This document shows, piece after piece, positions 4,489 to 5,506 of a stretch of DNA of 5,506 nt. The DNA comes from HGM12669 sp048527645. GTDB taxonomy: Bacteria > Bacillota > Clostridia > Oscillospirales > CAG-272. How positions within the stretch are numbered: position 1 is the stretch's first letter; each line of letters starts with the position of its first letter. The stretch is taken from the NCBI GenBank assembly GCA_048527645.1, contig DBGFNI010000093.1:1-5506 (forward strand), read 5' to 3'. Under the pieces are notes generated by a model, which was given only the letters and a program-made list of their open reading frames with translations, was not told where the DNA came from and ran no database searches. A program made the translations under genes and the position numbers.

Positions 4489-4506
4489 GGCAGCGTGAAG
4501 GCTGCC
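4489..4506 (+). other. Small hairpin in the dus leader
   Basis: GGCAGC and GCTGCC pair perfectly (6 bp) around a 6-base loop, 20 bases upstream of the GGGAGGG ribosome site. GGCTGCCG recurs at 4500-4507 and 4518-4525 as a short direct repeat. There is no T-run, so this is not a terminator. Any regulatory role is unsupported beyond the pairing. Confidence 0.3.
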
Positions 4507-4525
4507 GCCGGGAAAGGGCTGCCGG

Positions 4526-4532
4526 GGGAGGG
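4526..4532 (+). promoter_or_regulatory. Shine-Dalgarno of dus
   Basis: GGGAGGG ends seven bases before ATG at 4540. It decides the start against an in-frame ATG at 4465, which has only a weak GGTAAG upstream. Confidence 0.8.
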
Positions 4533-4539
4533 AAGAGAC

Positions 4540-5506
4540 ATGCCGGTAAAAATCGGAAACATCACGCTTGCGCACGGCGTTTTGCTGGCGCCCATGGCCG
4601 GTGTGACAGACGCGGCATTCCGGCGTATTTGCAGAGGCTTTGGCGCGGAGTATACGGTCAGTGAGATGATCAGCGCAAAGGCGCTGTGGTTTCATGACAA
4701 AAAAACCGAGGTGCTTGCGGCGCTCAGCGCCGCGGAACAGCCTGCGGCAATCCAGATTTTCGGTCATGAGCCGGAAATTATGGCTTTCGCTGCGCAGACG
4801 CTGGAAACCATGGCGCAGCAGACCGAATGCCGTCCCGCTGCGATTGACATCAATATGGGCTGTCCCGTCCCCAAGATTGTCAACAACGGAGACGGCAGCG
4901 CGCTGATGCGCGACCTGCCGCTTGCGGCAAAGATCATGGAGGCGGTGCGGCGCGCAACCTCCCTGCCGGTGAGCGTGAAGTTCCGCACCGGCTTCACAAG
5001 CAATGAAAACTGCTGTGCGGAGCTGGCGCATATCGCCGTTTCATGCGGGATGGATATGATCTGCATTCACGGGCGCACCCGCCGGCAGATGTATGCGCCG
5101 CCGGTGGATCTGGATAGCATCGCGCGGGTGTGTCAGACAGTGGGACACGCGATCCCCGTCATCGGCAACGGAGATATTTACTCCGCCGCGGACGCGCTGC
5201 ACATGATGGAATACACCGGCTGTGACGGTGTGGCGGTGGCGCGGGGCGCCTGCGGCAATCCGTGGATTTTTTCCGAGATTGTCTGTGCGCTGGAGGGCGT
5301 GCCGTATTCCCCGCCCGACCGCACAGAGCGCCTGAAAACGGCAAGGGAGCATTTATCACTGCTGCGGCAGACCAAGGGGGAGCACACCGGGATATTGGAG
5401 GCGCGCAAGCACCTGGCGTGGTATATCAAGGGCATCCCCGGGGCAACCGCGGCGCGCTGCGCCATCAATCAGGCGACGGAGGCGGAGCAGATCGAGCGGA
5501 TTTTAG
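4540..5506 (+). CDS. dusB: tRNA-dihydrouridine synthase, DusB type (3' end missing)
   Basis: An FMN-dependent TIM-barrel enzyme that reduces specific uridines in the tRNA D-loop to dihydrouridine. The N-terminus MPVKIGNITL leads into the FMN-binding APMAGVTD motif (17-24). The catalytic cysteine is C108 in DINMGCPVPKIVNNGDGSALM (103-123). Downstream are VKFRTGF (146-152, K147), IHGRTRRQMY (176-185, with H177), VIGNGDI (207-213) and GVAVARGACGNPWIF (230-244), which are the flavin-phosphate and active-site loops. The MGCPxPKIVxNGxGSALM wording is typical of the Firmicutes DusB-like group. The window contains 322 codons without a stop, and DusB proteins are about 320-345 residues, so little is missing. 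ATG at 4540 is supported by GGGAGGG and by family N-termini. An in-frame ATG at 4465 would add a 25-residue, low-complexity extension and is less likely. The gene is divergent from the hydrogenase cassette and probably unrelated to it functionally. Confidence 0.93.
   Translation, partial: MPVKIGNITLAHGVLLAPMAGVTDAAFRRICRGFGAEYTVSEMISAKALWFHDKKTEVLAALSAAEQPAAIQIFGHEPEIMAFAAQTLETMAQQTECRPAAIDINMGCPVPKIVNNGDGSALMRDLPLAAKIMEAVRRATSLPVSVKFRTGFTSNENCCAELAHIAVSCGMDMICIHGRTRRQMYAPPVDLDSIARVCQTVGHAIPVIGNGDIYSAADALHMMEYTGCDGVAVARGACGNPWIFSEIVCALEGVPYSPPDRTERLKTAREHLSLLRQTKGEHTGILEARKHLAWYIKGIPGATAARCAINQATEAEQIERIL

Noticed and set aside
4447..5031. 194-residue minus-strand frame across the start of dus
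   Set aside because: Shadow of the plus-strand Dus enzyme, whose motifs are continuous from residue 1 to the window end.
1..5506. Mobile element, CRISPR array, tRNA or rRNA gene
   Set aside because: No transposase or integrase motifs, no regularly spaced repeats, no cloverleaf-like or rRNA-like sequence was seen in the intergenic stretches.

Overview
The window looks like a chromosomal segment from an anaerobic, fairly GC-rich member of the Clostridia (Oscillospirales-like is my guess, from the gene content and codon use; no rRNA or other marker gene is present to prove it). It holds one divergent pair of transcription units. Leftward (minus strand) lies a compact set of genes around a non-canonical [FeFe]-hydrogenase, followed by the first genes of a conventional NAD-linked hydrogenase operon. 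Rightward is a tRNA-dihydrouridine synthase that runs off the window.

Layout from right to left on the minus strand: a promoter with a perfect TATAAT box (about 4326-4331) and a structured leader; a small DRTGG-domain protein (3893-4246); an RsbW-like GHKL ATPase (3457-3879); a 468-residue [FeFe]-hydrogenase-like protein with two N-terminal 4Fe-4S motifs, an altered H-cluster domain and a C-terminal CxxC..C..C Fe-S domain (2011-3417); a second DRTGG protein with a GTG start (1665-1997); and a PHP-family metallohydrolase (863-1636). A strong hairpin terminator (795-829) ends this unit. After about 250 bp of AT-rich, repeat-laden spacer with its own promoter (640-667) comes a NuoE/HydC-type [2Fe-2S] subunit (52-546). 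The first five codons of the next gene (1-15) resemble the start of the small ATPase usually found next to it.

How the parts may work together (inference from family knowledge): the NuoE-like protein belongs to a multi-subunit, probably electron-bifurcating hydrogenase encoded mostly beyond the left edge. The upstream cassette looks like a putative sensory [FeFe]-hydrogenase (group C/D type, often called HydS). All four H-cluster cysteines are kept, but the proton-transfer cysteine is alanine, which suits a slow H2-responsive protein rather than a turnover enzyme. The GHKL ATPase, DRTGG proteins and PHP protein are the likely signalling partners. No DNA-binding regulator, STAS antagonist or PP2C phosphatase gene is visible, so the output of the pathway is open.

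The most notable non-coding observation is a 16-bp dyad (AAAAGTCTATACTTTT at 666-681) over or next to the -35 region of the nuoE promoter. A 14/16 copy with the same arm spacing lies over the -35 region of the sensor-cassette promoter (4346-4361). It is a candidate shared operator linking the two units. The leader of the first DRTGG gene also has its only good Shine-Dalgarno on the far side of a GC-rich hairpin from the start codon. No mobile elements, CRISPR arrays, tRNA or rRNA genes were seen.
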